Source of the DNA: Planctomycetota bacterium
GTDB taxonomy: Bacteria; Planctomycetota; Planctomycetia; Pirellulales; Pirellulaceae
Direction of reading: 5' to 3'
Length of the DNA: 64,000 bases
Assembly (NCBI GenBank): GCA_026692845.1
Contig: JAPLNM010000143.1
Coordinates: 20,292 to 84,291 of the forward strand
Shown: positions 47,447-55,324 of the stretch, piece after piece
How the letters are laid out: each line of letters begins with the position of its first letter
Position numbering within the stretch: the first letter of the stretch is position 1
Notes under the pieces: generated by a model
The model's input: the letters and a program-made list of their open reading frames with translations, nothing else
Told to the model about the DNA's origin: nothing
Databases searched by the model: none
Position numbers and translations under genes: made by a program

Positions 47447-47601
47447 CGATGGCTGTTTGAATTTCGGCGATGCCAATCGTTGACCGAGGCGGTTCGCGGT
47501 AACTTGCGAACCCATGGGTCGGATTGCTATACTAAATCACGTCGAGCAAGAGGCCGAGCACCGTCCGCCGCGGCGGACTGAGAACGATAAGAAGCACGAA
47601 C
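47447..47601 (+). repeat. Dispersed repeat B, copy 2, upstream of the lactonase gene
   Basis: A 155-base element that corresponds, on the opposite strand, to 8941-9100. Shared blocks are in the same order, including tgaccgagg, cgcggtaacttgcg and a perfect 16-bp palindrome, gtccgccgcggcggac, at 47563-47578. It lies in the same orientation relative to the next gene as copy 1, about 195 bases before the lactonase start. The region 47413-47795 shows no other element. Confidence 0.75.
47504..47533 (+). promoter_or_regulatory. Promoter-like motif in repeat B copy 2
   Basis: TTGCGA (47504-47509), 18-base spacer, TATACT (47528-47533). It is conserved in box and spacing with copy 1 (9015-9044, minus). 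It probably drives the lactonase gene; the palindrome would then lie about 30 bases into the transcript or act as an operator. Confidence 0.5.
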
Positions 47602-47795
47602 CACGTATTGGACCGAAGTGCTCGATCGAGCGTTTTTTCATTTGCGTTGAGTTAAACCCTCGCACTCGGTCAATGCCAGCGTCGATGGTTCGATCGTCGA
47701 GTTTTTGCAATCCCCCTTGGATCCATTCGGAGCGCATCGTGTTGAGCTTACTCTTTCGAGAGCGATCATTCCTTCGTCGGTCAGGATCCATCCGC

Positions 47796-49058
47796 ATGCT
47801 GCTCATCGGCCTGTGCTGGGCCTTGTCATCGAGTGCCATTTACGCACAATCGATCCCAGAGCAAGGCCCGCTGATGGCTTATGTTGGGACGTTCAGTTCC
47901 CCTTTGAAAGACACGCTGCCGACGCAAGTCGATTTGCCGCCGGGCAATGGGCGAGGGATTCATATTTTTCAGGTGGATCGCAAGACCGGGCAAGCCAGTC
48001 TCAGGGGGGAATTGGTATTGGGGACGAGTCCTAGTTGTCTAGCGACCAATGCGGCCCAGACGATTCTTTACAGCGCCAACGAGACGGATCGGGTTGAGCC
48101 TCAAGGGAGTGCGACGGGGAATGCTACGGCCGATAAGCCCAAGCATGGGACGGTCAGTTCCTATGCGATCGATCGCAAGACCGGGGAGCTCAAGCATTTG
48201 AATACCGCGGATTCCGGTGGGGCTGGGCCGACGTATGTTTCGGTGCATCCGAGCCAGAAATACTTGTTGGTGGCCAACTACTTTGGCGGATCGATCGCCG
48301 TGCTTCCAATCCTCCAAGACGGGACGCTTGGAACGGCCACCGACGTGCAGATCGATTCAGGGGAAATTGGTCCGACGCGAGCCGTGCACGCAGCGACCGG
48401 GAGTTTTGCATTCAGTGGCCATGATCGAACCCATGCACACATGATCAGCGCCGATCCCTCGGGCCGCTATGTGCTTCATGTCGATTTGGGTTTGGACAAG
48501 ATCTTTATTTGGAAGTTCGACTCCTCGACCGGAAAGCTTCGTGCTGCCGAGCCACCTTTTGTCGCATTGCCACCAGGGGATGGTCCTAGGCATTTCCATT
48601 TTCATCCCAATGGCAAGTGGTTTTATTCGATCCAAGAAGAGGGTTCGACGGTGGTTGTTTATGACTGGGACTCTCAAGTGGGTCGGCTTCATGAAAAGCA
48701 GACGATTTCCACGTTGCCTGCTGGGTATGCGGGAAGCAATTTCTGTTCGGAGATCTTGGTCTCTCCGGATGGTCGGTATGTATACGCCGGGAATCGGTTG
48801 CACGATAGCATCGCGATTTTTTCCGTAGGACTCGATGGCACGTTGCGGTACGAAACCGAGGAGTCGACGCGAGGGAATTATCCTCGCAGTTTCACGTTCG
48901 ATCCGACGGGAGAGTTTTTGCTTTGTTGCAATCAGCGAGCCGATCATGTGGCGGTGTTTCGGGTGGACCGCGCGATGGGGCGATTGCAATTTACCGGTCA
49001 GTATTTGCCCGTGGGCAATCCCTCGCATGTGCTCTTTGTCGACTTGGGAAAAAACTGA
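47796..49058 (+). CDS. Lactonase-family beta-propeller (6-phosphogluconolactonase-like)
   Basis: A 420-residue exported seven-bladed propeller of the cyclo-isomerase/lactonase family (PF10282). A signal peptide opens it: MLLIGLCWALSSSAIYAQ. Blades: LMAYVGTFSS, GQASLRGELVLGTSPSCLATN, AGPTYVSVHPSQKYLLVANYFGGSIAVLPI, DPSGRYVLHVDLGLDKIFIW, GDGPRHFHFHPNGKWFYSI and RGNYPRSFTFDPTGEFLL. The cytoplasmic relative Pgl hydrolyses 6-phosphogluconolactone; this one would act outside the cytoplasm, so the substrate is unclear. I choose ATG 47796 for the signal peptide; the frame is open from 47514, through repeat B. Confidence 0.82.
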   Translation: MLLIGLCWALSSSAIYAQSIPEQGPLMAYVGTFSSPLKDTLPTQVDLPPGNGRGIHIFQVDRKTGQASLRGELVLGTSPSCLATNAAQTILYSANETDRVEPQGSATGNATADKPKHGTVSSYAIDRKTGELKHLNTADSGGAGPTYVSVHPSQKYLLVANYFGGSIAVLPILQDGTLGTATDVQIDSGEIGPTRAVHAATGSFAFSGHDRTHAHMISADPSGRYVLHVDLGLDKIFIWKFDSSTGKLRAAEPPFVALPPGDGPRHFHFHPNGKWFYSIQEEGSTVVVYDWDSQVGRLHEKQTISTLPAGYAGSNFCSEILVSPDGRYVYAGNRLHDSIAIFSVGLDGTLRYETEESTRGNYPRSFTFDPTGEFLLCCNQRADHVAVFRVDRAMGRLQFTGQYLPVGNPSHVLFVDLGKN

Positions 49059-49159
49059 GGGAGTGGTTGATCGAAGTGAAGCTGCTAGACTAGGCCAACA
49101 GGCAGGCGCACTTTAGATACCACCTCATTCTGTGAATTCATCCAAGGCCATTTGTTTCT

Positions 49160-50665
49160 ATGAATCCCATGCGATCTATCTCGCTAGGTGCCACTTTGGC
49201 GCTTGGTCTGTCGTCTTTCTTTTCGATATCGCTCCGAGCGCAGTACGAGGGGGCAACAGCACCGCCTGAGGCGCTGCGAGAGGGCTTCGAGTCGATCTCT
49301 TCGAAGCAATGCGAAGAATGGCTGAACATCTTGGCCGGTCCTGGTTTCCAGGGGCGAGGGACTGGACAGGAGGGGTATGTCAAAGCGGCTTCTTGGGTTT
49401 CGGGGAAGCTGGCCGAGTTTGGGCTCCAGCCCATGGGAGACGCTGGGACTTATTTTCAGATGTTGCCGATGAGTCGCATGCATGTCGACGCGGCGCAATC
49501 GAAAATCACTGGCCCGAATGGCTTCACCCTGGGATTTGAAAAGAGCATTGGACTGGATCGCTTTGTCGAGCAACCAGAGTTTGCTGGTAAAGTCGTCTTT
49601 TTGCAGATGTCTGGAGAGGGGGCCAAGCTGGCAGACGATCTGATGCTCGAGGACCGGTTTGTGATTCTTGTGGCCGACGACAAAGCGGCCGGCGCGATCG
49701 CCCCGCGACTGAGTCGAAAGCGGGCATCGGTTGTGCTGCGCGTGGTCGAATCGGAACCGACCTCCACGTCGCAGCAGCAGCGAGCCGATGGACGGCAACG
49801 AGGCAATGGAATCGGCGGCAGCATTAGCAAGGATGCGGCTAAGGCGATCTTGACGGCCGTCGGGGGTTCCGAGGAGTGGCTGACGGTCCCTGAGGAAAAT
49901 GCGACCGATGTGCATCAGACCGAAGTGGAGCTTAAAGCCGAATTGCGAATTCGCAAGGAACCCATGGCCGTGCCGAATGTGCTCGCATGGCAGGAGGGAT
50001 CGGATCCGGTCTTGCGCGATGAGTACCTTGTCATCGGAGCGCACCTAGATCACCTCGGGGTCCGAGGTAGCGAGTACTTTCCCGGTGCCGATGACAATGG
50101 ATCTGGTTCGACCGCACTGCTGAGCATTGCCAAGGCCGTGGCGGCCAATCCGACGAAACCCAAGCGGAGCATACTGTTTATGTGGTTTGCGGCCGAAGAG
50201 ATTGGGCTCGTCGGCTCGGCCCACTACGTGAACAATCCGATTTTGCCGTTGGAAAAGATGATCTGCATGCTCAATGTCGACATGGTTGGGCGCAACGAAG
50301 AGAAACAAAATGAGCCCGCGAGCGAAAACGAGCGATCGTTGCATTTGGTCGGGAGTCAAAAGGGGGACCAGTCGTTGCATGCGATGATTCTCGAAGCCAA
50401 CAAATCGATCAACTTCGAGTTTGAGTTCGATGAAGAAGGGGTATTCGGTCGCAGTGATCAGATCAACTTCTTCAAGAAGGGGACCTCGGTAGCGTTTCTA
50501 TTCGGTGGGTTTCATCCTGACTACCATCGCACCACCGACACGCCGGCGAAGATCAACTACGCGAAGATCGCGTCGGCTGCGAAGCTATATTTTTTGGTTT
50601 GCCACATGGCCGCCGAGCATGGCCCTTTTTCGGCACCTAAGGAAGAGCAACCGGCATCAAAGTAG
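49160..50665 (+). CDS. M28-family zinc peptidase with PA domain
   Basis: A 501-residue secreted aminopeptidase-type hydrolase. Signal peptide MNPMRSISLGATLALGLSSFFSISLRAQ. A protease-associated-like insert occupies about 100-200. Zinc and catalytic segments: VIGAHLDHLG, PGADDNGSGSTAL, FAAEEIGLVGSAHYV, MLNVDMVGRN and a late His in PDYHRTTDTPAKINY. It probably cleaves N-terminal residues from peptides in the periplasm. It starts 101 bases after the lactonase gene, and the two may share a transcript. Confidence 0.9.
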   Translation: MNPMRSISLGATLALGLSSFFSISLRAQYEGATAPPEALREGFESISSKQCEEWLNILAGPGFQGRGTGQEGYVKAASWVSGKLAEFGLQPMGDAGTYFQMLPMSRMHVDAAQSKITGPNGFTLGFEKSIGLDRFVEQPEFAGKVVFLQMSGEGAKLADDLMLEDRFVILVADDKAAGAIAPRLSRKRASVVLRVVESEPTSTSQQQRADGRQRGNGIGGSISKDAAKAILTAVGGSEEWLTVPEENATDVHQTEVELKAELRIRKEPMAVPNVLAWQEGSDPVLRDEYLVIGAHLDHLGVRGSEYFPGADDNGSGSTALLSIAKAVAANPTKPKRSILFMWFAAEEIGLVGSAHYVNNPILPLEKMICMLNVDMVGRNEEKQNEPASENERSLHLVGSQKGDQSLHAMILEANKSINFEFEFDEEGVFGRSDQINFFKKGTSVAFLFGGFHPDYHRTTDTPAKINYAKIASAAKLYFLVCHMAAEHGPFSAPKEEQPASK

Positions 50666-50814
50666 CTGCATGATCTTGGGAATGCGAAACGGGTAAGCGC
50701 TCGCGGAAATCGCTTGTTGCCCTGATTGGAGACTATTCGAAGGGAATCCTGAACTGCAATCCAGCCAAAAATGGACCTCGATGGACCGCGTTCGAGTCGT
50801 ATCAGCGAGTTGTA

Positions 50815-51327
50815 TTAGCGGGTCTTGATAGTCGGGATGCGGAAGCGAGCCAGGAGCCAAAAAACCCAAACGCTCGTGAAGGCAAGGAAAGAGGCCATCA
50901 AGATCCAGAAGCCGACGGGTTCGAGGATTTGGTCGTTGGAATTGGCGCGGAACGTCAGGTGGTTGATGCCCAGAAAGAACAGCGAGAGTCCGAGCGAGAA
51001 AGCGGCGGTGCTTCGAGCGATGAACTGGATGGAAGCATCGCGGCGATCCGGATGGAGCCAGAACTCGCGGTGAGGGATATTGATCATGGAGGAAGGAATC
51101 CGGTACATGGCAAATCCCAGAGCCAGGAACAGCAGCGGCATGAGGGTTTGCAAGCCCAGCATCGTCAACGTTGCGGCATCTCGACTCATCCACCCGTCGG
51201 GCTTACCCGATGCGTTGAAATGGGTTGCGACGCGTTCGGGGAGGTACTGCCAATAAAATGCGTTTTGGGCCAAGGCCAGTAGCCACAGGAGAGCGAGAGC
51301 GATCGCGATATTCCGCAAGCTAAGCAT
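50815..51327 (-). CDS. DUF1648 domain membrane protein
   Basis: A 170-residue protein with four membrane helices. The N-terminal QYLPERVATHFNASGKPDGWMSRD is the DUF1648 signature, between the first two helices. Members in some bacteria are anti-sigma-like or immunity-like; function unknown. It starts 4 bases before the repeat A copy 2 segment (51331). Confidence 0.75.
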   Translation of the reverse strand: MLSLRNIAIALALLWLLALAQNAFYWQYLPERVATHFNASGKPDGWMSRDAATLTMLGLQTLMPLLFLALGFAMYRIPSSMINIPHREFWLHPDRRDASIQFIARSTAAFSLGLSLFFLGINHLTFRANSNDQILEPVGFWILMASFLAFTSVWVFWLLARFRIPTIKTR

Positions 51328-51330
51328 TTT

Positions 51331-51432
51331 GGCTCTCCCGCAGAATTTGTGGGTGAAAAAAGGTCCAAGAGCCCTGAACTGTAGCGTCTTCCACGATGGC
51401 GATCAAGTTGTATGCCTGAACGCGTTTAACAG
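51331..51432 (-). repeat. Dispersed repeat A, copy 2, tail part
   Basis: Read on the minus strand this matches the tail of copy 1 (about 5383-5494): cccacaaattctgcg, tcaggcatac and aacgcg in the same order. It ends exactly at the left boundary of the IS element. Copy 2 lacks the 15-bp duplication of copy 1. Confidence 0.82.
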
Positions 51433-52908
51433 CAATACCGTTCAATATTTTCATAAGTCGCGACTCCTGCTAGTGTTAGGTTATCTAACGACCACACACT
51501 AACAAGGAGCCGCGACATGGACGAGCAAGGATGCTCAAGATTGCTAGCTGACGCGAATGGAAGAATTTTAGACCGTTTGGCCGGTTTGGAAAAGGTCATC
51601 ACTCCACAGCTCGCTCAACAGGCGTTAATCGAGACAAATAAGCTATCCAAGCGAACCTGCGATCTCTCCAATGAAGTGATGCTTTGGGTTGTCTTAGGTA
51701 TGGGGCTATTCACGGACCTTCCAATCCGCCAGGTCTTCAAAGCTACCAGGCGACTGAGAGCAAAAGAACGCACACCAGCACGTTCGAGTCTTTGCATGGC
51801 TCGCCAACGACTGGGTAGTGCACCATTGGTTGCCCTTTATGATTTGGTCGTAAAACCTCTAGCCACTTCACAGACTCCTGGCGCGTTCTATCGAGGCATG
51901 CGAAAAGTAGCGATCGACGGTACTGTTTTGGATGCACCAGACTGTCACGTTCATCAACACTTGGGCCGTTCATCAGGAAGTAGAGGCGAAGGCCCGTTTC
52001 CTCAAGTTCGTAAAGTGAGTCTAGTGGAATTAGGTACGCATATCGAGTTTGCGTTTGCGTACGGTGGCTGGCATGACTCGGAAAGGAATCTGGCCGAGCA
52101 GCTCTGGAGTAAGATTCCCGCCGACGCCCTAGTGATCGAAGACCGAGGCTTTTTCAGCTATAAAAGCTGGGAAGTTCTGCATAAAAAGCACAAGTTGCTG
52201 GTGCGTATCCAAAAGTCAATGGTGTTCAAGCCGATTCGATATCTTCCAGATGGATCATTCCTAGCGAAGACATATCGAAGCAACTGGTATCGTGAAAATG
52301 ATAAAGGCGGAATCCTTGCTCGGGTCATTGAGTACAAGCTCGATGATCCGCAAAGGACAGGTCACGGAGAAGTTCATCGGCTTTTAACAAATCTCCTTGA
52401 CGCGGAAGAACATCCGGCGATGGAGTTGATCATGGAGTACCACGAGCGTTGGGAAGAGGAGCTTGTGTTCGACGAACAGAAGACGCACCAAAATCCATGC
52501 CGTGCAGAAAAGACGACGCACTTACGCAGCGAAACCAGCGATGGACTGCGACAAGAATTGTATGCATTATCAATTGCGCACTTTGTAATCCGTGCGTTGA
52601 TGCTTGAAGCTGCCACAAGTGTGCAGATGGACGTGGATCGCTTGTCGTTCAAAGGCTGTTTTCAGATCCTCAAAACGCGACTACCAGAGTGCCATGCAAA
52701 CTCAGATTGGAGTCTTGACGCATGGTACGAAGCAGTCATTTGGGAATTAAGCTGTGAGCGACAACCAGTTCGCCGCAACCGTATCAACCCACGAGTGATA
52801 AGGCGAAAAATGTCGCGATGAGGCAAATGTCGACCATCGCATCGAGGGAGAAAAACGTTGGAAAAACCCTTTGAAAACACTATAATTATGATTCATTGAA
52901 CGGTATTG
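51433..52908 (+). mobile_element. IS4-type insertion sequence, 1476 bp
   Basis: The ends carry perfect 14-bp terminal inverted repeats, caataccgttcaat at 51433-51446 and its complement at 52895-52908. A likely 10-bp target duplication flanks it, cgtttaacag (51423-51432) and cgtttaacat (52909-52918), differing at one base. One transposase gene fills it. It sits in repeat A, and copy 1 of the repeat is the empty site, which confirms both ends. I know no IS name for it. Confidence 0.88.
51517..52821 (+). CDS. IS4-family transposase
   Basis: A 434-residue DDE transposase. An N-terminal helical part (QLAQQALIETNKLSKRTCDLSNEVMLWVVLGMGLFTDLPIRQVF) matches the IS4 transposase N-terminal domain. The catalytic Asp in VAIDGTVLDAPD, the second in LVIEDRGFFSYKSW and a Glu region near YHERWEEELVFDEQK follow. 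It appears intact, so the element may be active. Its start is an ATG 84 bases inside the left end. Confidence 0.9.
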   Translation: MDEQGCSRLLADANGRILDRLAGLEKVITPQLAQQALIETNKLSKRTCDLSNEVMLWVVLGMGLFTDLPIRQVFKATRRLRAKERTPARSSLCMARQRLGSAPLVALYDLVVKPLATSQTPGAFYRGMRKVAIDGTVLDAPDCHVHQHLGRSSGSRGEGPFPQVRKVSLVELGTHIEFAFAYGGWHDSERNLAEQLWSKIPADALVIEDRGFFSYKSWEVLHKKHKLLVRIQKSMVFKPIRYLPDGSFLAKTYRSNWYRENDKGGILARVIEYKLDDPQRTGHGEVHRLLTNLLDAEEHPAMELIMEYHERWEEELVFDEQKTHQNPCRAEKTTHLRSETSDGLRQELYALSIAHFVIRALMLEAATSVQMDVDRLSFKGCFQILKTRLPECHANSDWSLDAWYEAVIWELSCERQPVRRNRINPRVIRRKMSR

Positions 52909-52987
52909 CGTTTAACATTCAGCCGAAGGCGTACTGGATTCATTGCCATCTTCGACGTCCTGTACGCCTTCGGCTGACTGTTAAACG
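52909..52987 (-). repeat. Dispersed repeat A, copy 2, hairpin part
   Basis: Matches the hairpin of copy 1 on the minus strand, with arms ending cgtttaacattcagccgaaggcgtac and gtacgccttcggctgactgttaaacg (split here to under 20-base quotes: cgtttaacattcagccg and ggctgactgttaaacg). It begins directly after the IS. The hairpin stays intact here, 11 bases after the stop of the ketosynthase-like gene (minus). Confidence 0.82.
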
Positions 52988-52997
52988 AAATCGTACT

Positions 52998-54326
52998 CTA
53001 AATGCGTCGTACAAAAACGCCGCACGCTTGGCCTTGGGTCGAGTAGGCCACGTGGGCGAAGGCTTGGCCTGCCGGGTCCGAGGATTTCGCGACACGGATT
53101 GGGCATTTGGGGTCGACGGTTTTGGTGTTCAGGACCGGGAAGAGATGTTGGTGTTCAAGGGCCAGGATGCTGGCGATGATTTCGACCGAACCGGAGCCTG
53201 CGCCGAGGTTCCCGAAGTAGCTTTTCGCGGCAGTCACCGGGACATCGCGATTGCCCAGTGCATCGCGGATCCCGGCAGCTTCGCTCGCATCGCCTTGGAC
53301 ATCACTTTTTCCGCATCCGTGCATGTGCCATTGGTCGGAGGCCAAGTCGACACCGGCTTGGGTGGCTTGGTCGAGCAGGTTTCGCGTGACGTTAGCGATT
53401 GCGGTCCGGATATGGTCGCGATGGGCATTTTTTCCGGTGACATCCCCGACAGCGGAGCTTGCACCGCCGACGATTTCACCCCAGATTTTCGCACCGCGGG
53501 CGACGGCCCGGTCGAAGGATTCGAGGACCAGTGCGCCGGCACCTTCGCCGACGAGGTTTCCGTCGCGGGTCAGGTCGTAGGGTCGGGCCATTTCGGCGGG
53601 GTTATCGCGGTGGCTGGCCATCGGTTCGGTGGACATGAAGTTCAGGGCCCGCAGGGGTTCCATGCGCGAGCCTGTCGCGCCTGCGATCATTACATCGGCA
53701 GCGCCTCGTCGGATCGCCGATACGGCCTCGACGATCGACGCGGCGCTGGAGGCTTCTCGGATGGTCACGGAGTTGCTGGGGCCGCGTAGGTCGTTGTAGA
53801 TCGCCACGTGGCTTGCGGGCATATTGGGAAGGTACTTCAGGAGCCACAGCGGGTTGACTTGGGGGCGTCCGATTTGGGGCCACAGGGGCATTTGGAATTC
53901 TTGGGATTCGTCTCGGCAAGCGGCGATGCCGTCGGTAAATTCTTCGGGTCGGGTGATGATGTAATCGCTGCCGAAGACGATCCCGAAGCGGTCTGGATCA
54001 CGAAGTTCGGGGTTTGATAATCCGGAGTGATGCAAGGCGAGTTGGCAGGCGGCGACGCCCATTTCGATTTCCCTGCACATGACCTTTTGGTTCTTTTTGA
54101 TGGACCGTTGCAGGTTTTTGTCCAGGGGTCCGAATTCGGAGATCTCGCCGGTAAAACAGGTGGCTTGTCCGCCGAATTTGCAGGGGATGACGTCCAGGGG
54201 CAAGCTTGAGAGGGGTCCGATCCCTGATTTTTGGAGGGCTAGGTGGTTCCAGAACTCATCGAGTTGGCGGCCAAGTGGGGAGATGACGCCAAGTCCGGTG
54301 ATAACGACGCGGTGGGTATTGGACAT
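52998..54326 (-). CDS. Ketosynthase-like protein lacking the active-site Cys and a His
   Basis: A 442-residue beta-ketoacyl-ACP synthase fold protein. The N terminus RVVITGLGVISPLG, and the GPSNS, EGAGALVLE, and FGNLGAG segments match KAS II. At the usual Cys position it has Glu191 (GPSNSVTIREASS), and the second catalytic His is Asn373 (KSYFGN in place of GH). The first His (HGCGKS, His336) and Lys368 are kept. It therefore cannot form a Cys-acyl enzyme and may be a chain-length-factor-like partner or a pseudoenzyme. It starts next to the tRNA gene and reads toward repeat A. No acyl carrier protein gene is adjacent. Confidence 0.85.
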   Translation of the reverse strand: MSNTHRVVITGLGVISPLGRQLDEFWNHLALQKSGIGPLSSLPLDVIPCKFGGQATCFTGEISEFGPLDKNLQRSIKKNQKVMCREIEMGVAACQLALHHSGLSNPELRDPDRFGIVFGSDYIITRPEEFTDGIAACRDESQEFQMPLWPQIGRPQVNPLWLLKYLPNMPASHVAIYNDLRGPSNSVTIREASSAASIVEAVSAIRRGAADVMIAGATGSRMEPLRALNFMSTEPMASHRDNPAEMARPYDLTRDGNLVGEGAGALVLESFDRAVARGAKIWGEIVGGASSAVGDVTGKNAHRDHIRTAIANVTRNLLDQATQAGVDLASDQWHMHGCGKSDVQGDASEAAGIRDALGNRDVPVTAAKSYFGNLGAGSGSVEIIASILALEHQHLFPVLNTKTVDPKCPIRVAKSSDPAGQAFAHVAYSTQGQACGVFVRRI

Positions 54327-54502
54327 TGTGTGGAACTAGTTTGATCGCCTTGGACGCTGGAGCGTCGTGGGCGAGAGCCTTGGGGAAAATCTAGGAAAAG
54401 CGGGTAAAACGGGCAAGTTGGAAGCCTGAATTACCGAACAAAAGGATACACCTCTTGCGTCCGATGGGCAACCAAGGTCGAGGGTATCGATTCGGCTTGG
54501 AC

Positions 54503-54530
54503 TTGACAATCCCGGTCCGAGCCAGACAAT
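54503..54530 (+). promoter_or_regulatory. Promoter of the tRNA-Val gene
   Basis: TTGACA (54503-54508), 16-base spacer, GACAAT (54525-54530), 20 bases before the tRNA 5' end. The -35 is consensus. The -10 is one base off consensus at its first position only if read as GACAAT against TATAAT in two places, so confidence is moderate. Confidence 0.5.
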
Positions 54531-54550
54531 CTGCAGTACGCAAGAAAAGC

Positions 54551-54644
54551 GGGCGGTTAGCTCAGTTGGTTAGAGCGCAACGTTGACATCGTTGAGGTCG
54601 TTGGTTCGACGTTGAGGTCGTTGGTTCGAGTCCAATATCGCCTA
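54551..54644 (+). tRNA. tRNA-Val(GAC) gene carrying a 20-bp duplication
   Basis: Acceptor GGGCGGT pairs with ATCGCCT; D-arm GCTC...GAGC; anticodon stem CAACG/CGTTG, loop TTGACAT, anticodon GAC, so valine. T-arm GTTGG TTCGAGT CCAAT. A perfect 20-bp tandem duplication (54590-54609 and 54610-54629) covers the 3' anticodon stem, variable loop and 5' T-stem, giving 94 bases with the discriminator instead of 74. Either copy alone could complete the fold, but the extra 20 bases would have to bulge as a long variable region. Function is uncertain. CCA is not encoded. Confidence 0.8.
54590..54629 (+). repeat. 20-bp tandem duplication inside tRNA-Val
   Basis: Two identical 20-bp units in a row, beginning cgttgaggtcg and ending ttggttcga. 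Removing one unit restores a normal tRNA cloverleaf. Confidence 0.92.
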
Positions 54645-54691
54645 TTTTTGATAGTAAGCCAGCTTCGGTCAGAAGCCGACAGTTCGAGACA

Positions 54692-54717
54692 AACCCAAGG
54701 GATTCCTTGGGTTTTTT
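54692..54717 (+). terminator. Rho-independent terminator after tRNA-Val
   Basis: aacccaagg (54692-54700), loop gatt, ccttgggtt (54705-54713), then a T-run. The 9-bp perfect stem with short loop and T-tract is a clear terminator. Confidence 0.9.
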
Positions 54718-54783
54718 CGTTTTTTTAAATGGCTTTGAAGTCGTATTGGCGGAAGTTCGCAAGCACTTCGGTGAACGCATGCT

Positions 54784-54903
54784 CTGTAGGTGCAAGTTAC
54801 GCCTCCGCCGGGCACGCCCGACGGTAGGCTTACTCAGCGGCCGGCGGGCTTTTTTTGGCCTCCGTCGGCTTTATGCCGTCGGGGCCAAGACTTGCAGCTA
54901 CAG
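54784..54903. other. Structured intergenic element
   Basis: ctgtaggtgcaag at 54784-54796 pairs (12 of 13) with cttgcagctacag at 54891-54903. Inside is a second hairpin, ggcctccgtcggc and gccgtcggggcc around tttat (about 54857-54886). A direct repeat gaacgcatgctct flanks the element near 54775 and 54979. I cannot name it; it is a nested stem structure, possibly an RNA, a terminator pair or the edge of a mobile unit. Confidence 0.55.
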
Positions 54904-55028
54904 AGGTCGAACTGCGCGGTTTTTTTCTTCTTCTGCCGTTAGGCAACAGAAGCGAAGATAGGGCCCGGGCGGATCTCCGAACGCATGCTCTTTAATCCAT
55001 AAACTCGGGGTCTCTCCCACGGTATTTG
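54904..55028. other. Short non-coding stretch before repeat C
   Basis: About 125 bases with no gene. It contains the second copy of gaacgcatgctct (near 54979) and ends at the start of repeat C copy 1. Confidence 0.3.
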
Positions 55029-55224
55029 GCCATCTTCACAAACAAAGGCTACATCGTGCACCGGCCATCGCCGATTGACCCAAATTGGATGCCAAGCGAG
55101 CAGTCGCACTGCTTCAAAAACGCCGTACGGCTCTGATCTGAGCCGCCGTTTCTGGTAAAATCACAGCGCAAAATTTGACTACCAAGGAGGCACGATGATC
55201 ATCACGCTGAAAATTACCCTGATT
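55029..55224 (+). repeat. Direct repeat C, copy 1
   Basis: A 196-base direct repeat of 56422-56617, with no gaps and about six mismatches. It includes a Shine-Dalgarno sequence (aaggagg) and the first ten codons of the pRiA4b ORF-3-like gene (MIITLKITLI), then a stop codon (tga at 55225-55227). The repeat brackets the XRE/ImmA genes. Confidence 0.9.
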
Positions 55225-55324
55225 TGACCCTCTGTTCCTCACTGTCCGAGATACGATCTTTGCATCGGCGGGAATGGATTTGGTAAATTGCTCCTTGATG
55301 AGTGATTCCATCGTAGATCCTTTG

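Noticed and set aside
49184..50044. Minus-strand 286-residue frame opposite the M28 peptidase gene
   Set aside because: It is antisense to clear M28 motifs; no family seen.
54562..54795. Minus-strand open frame of 77 residues across the tRNA gene
   Set aside because: It is antisense to the tRNA; its GLEPTTSTS string is a usual artefact of reading a tRNA backwards.
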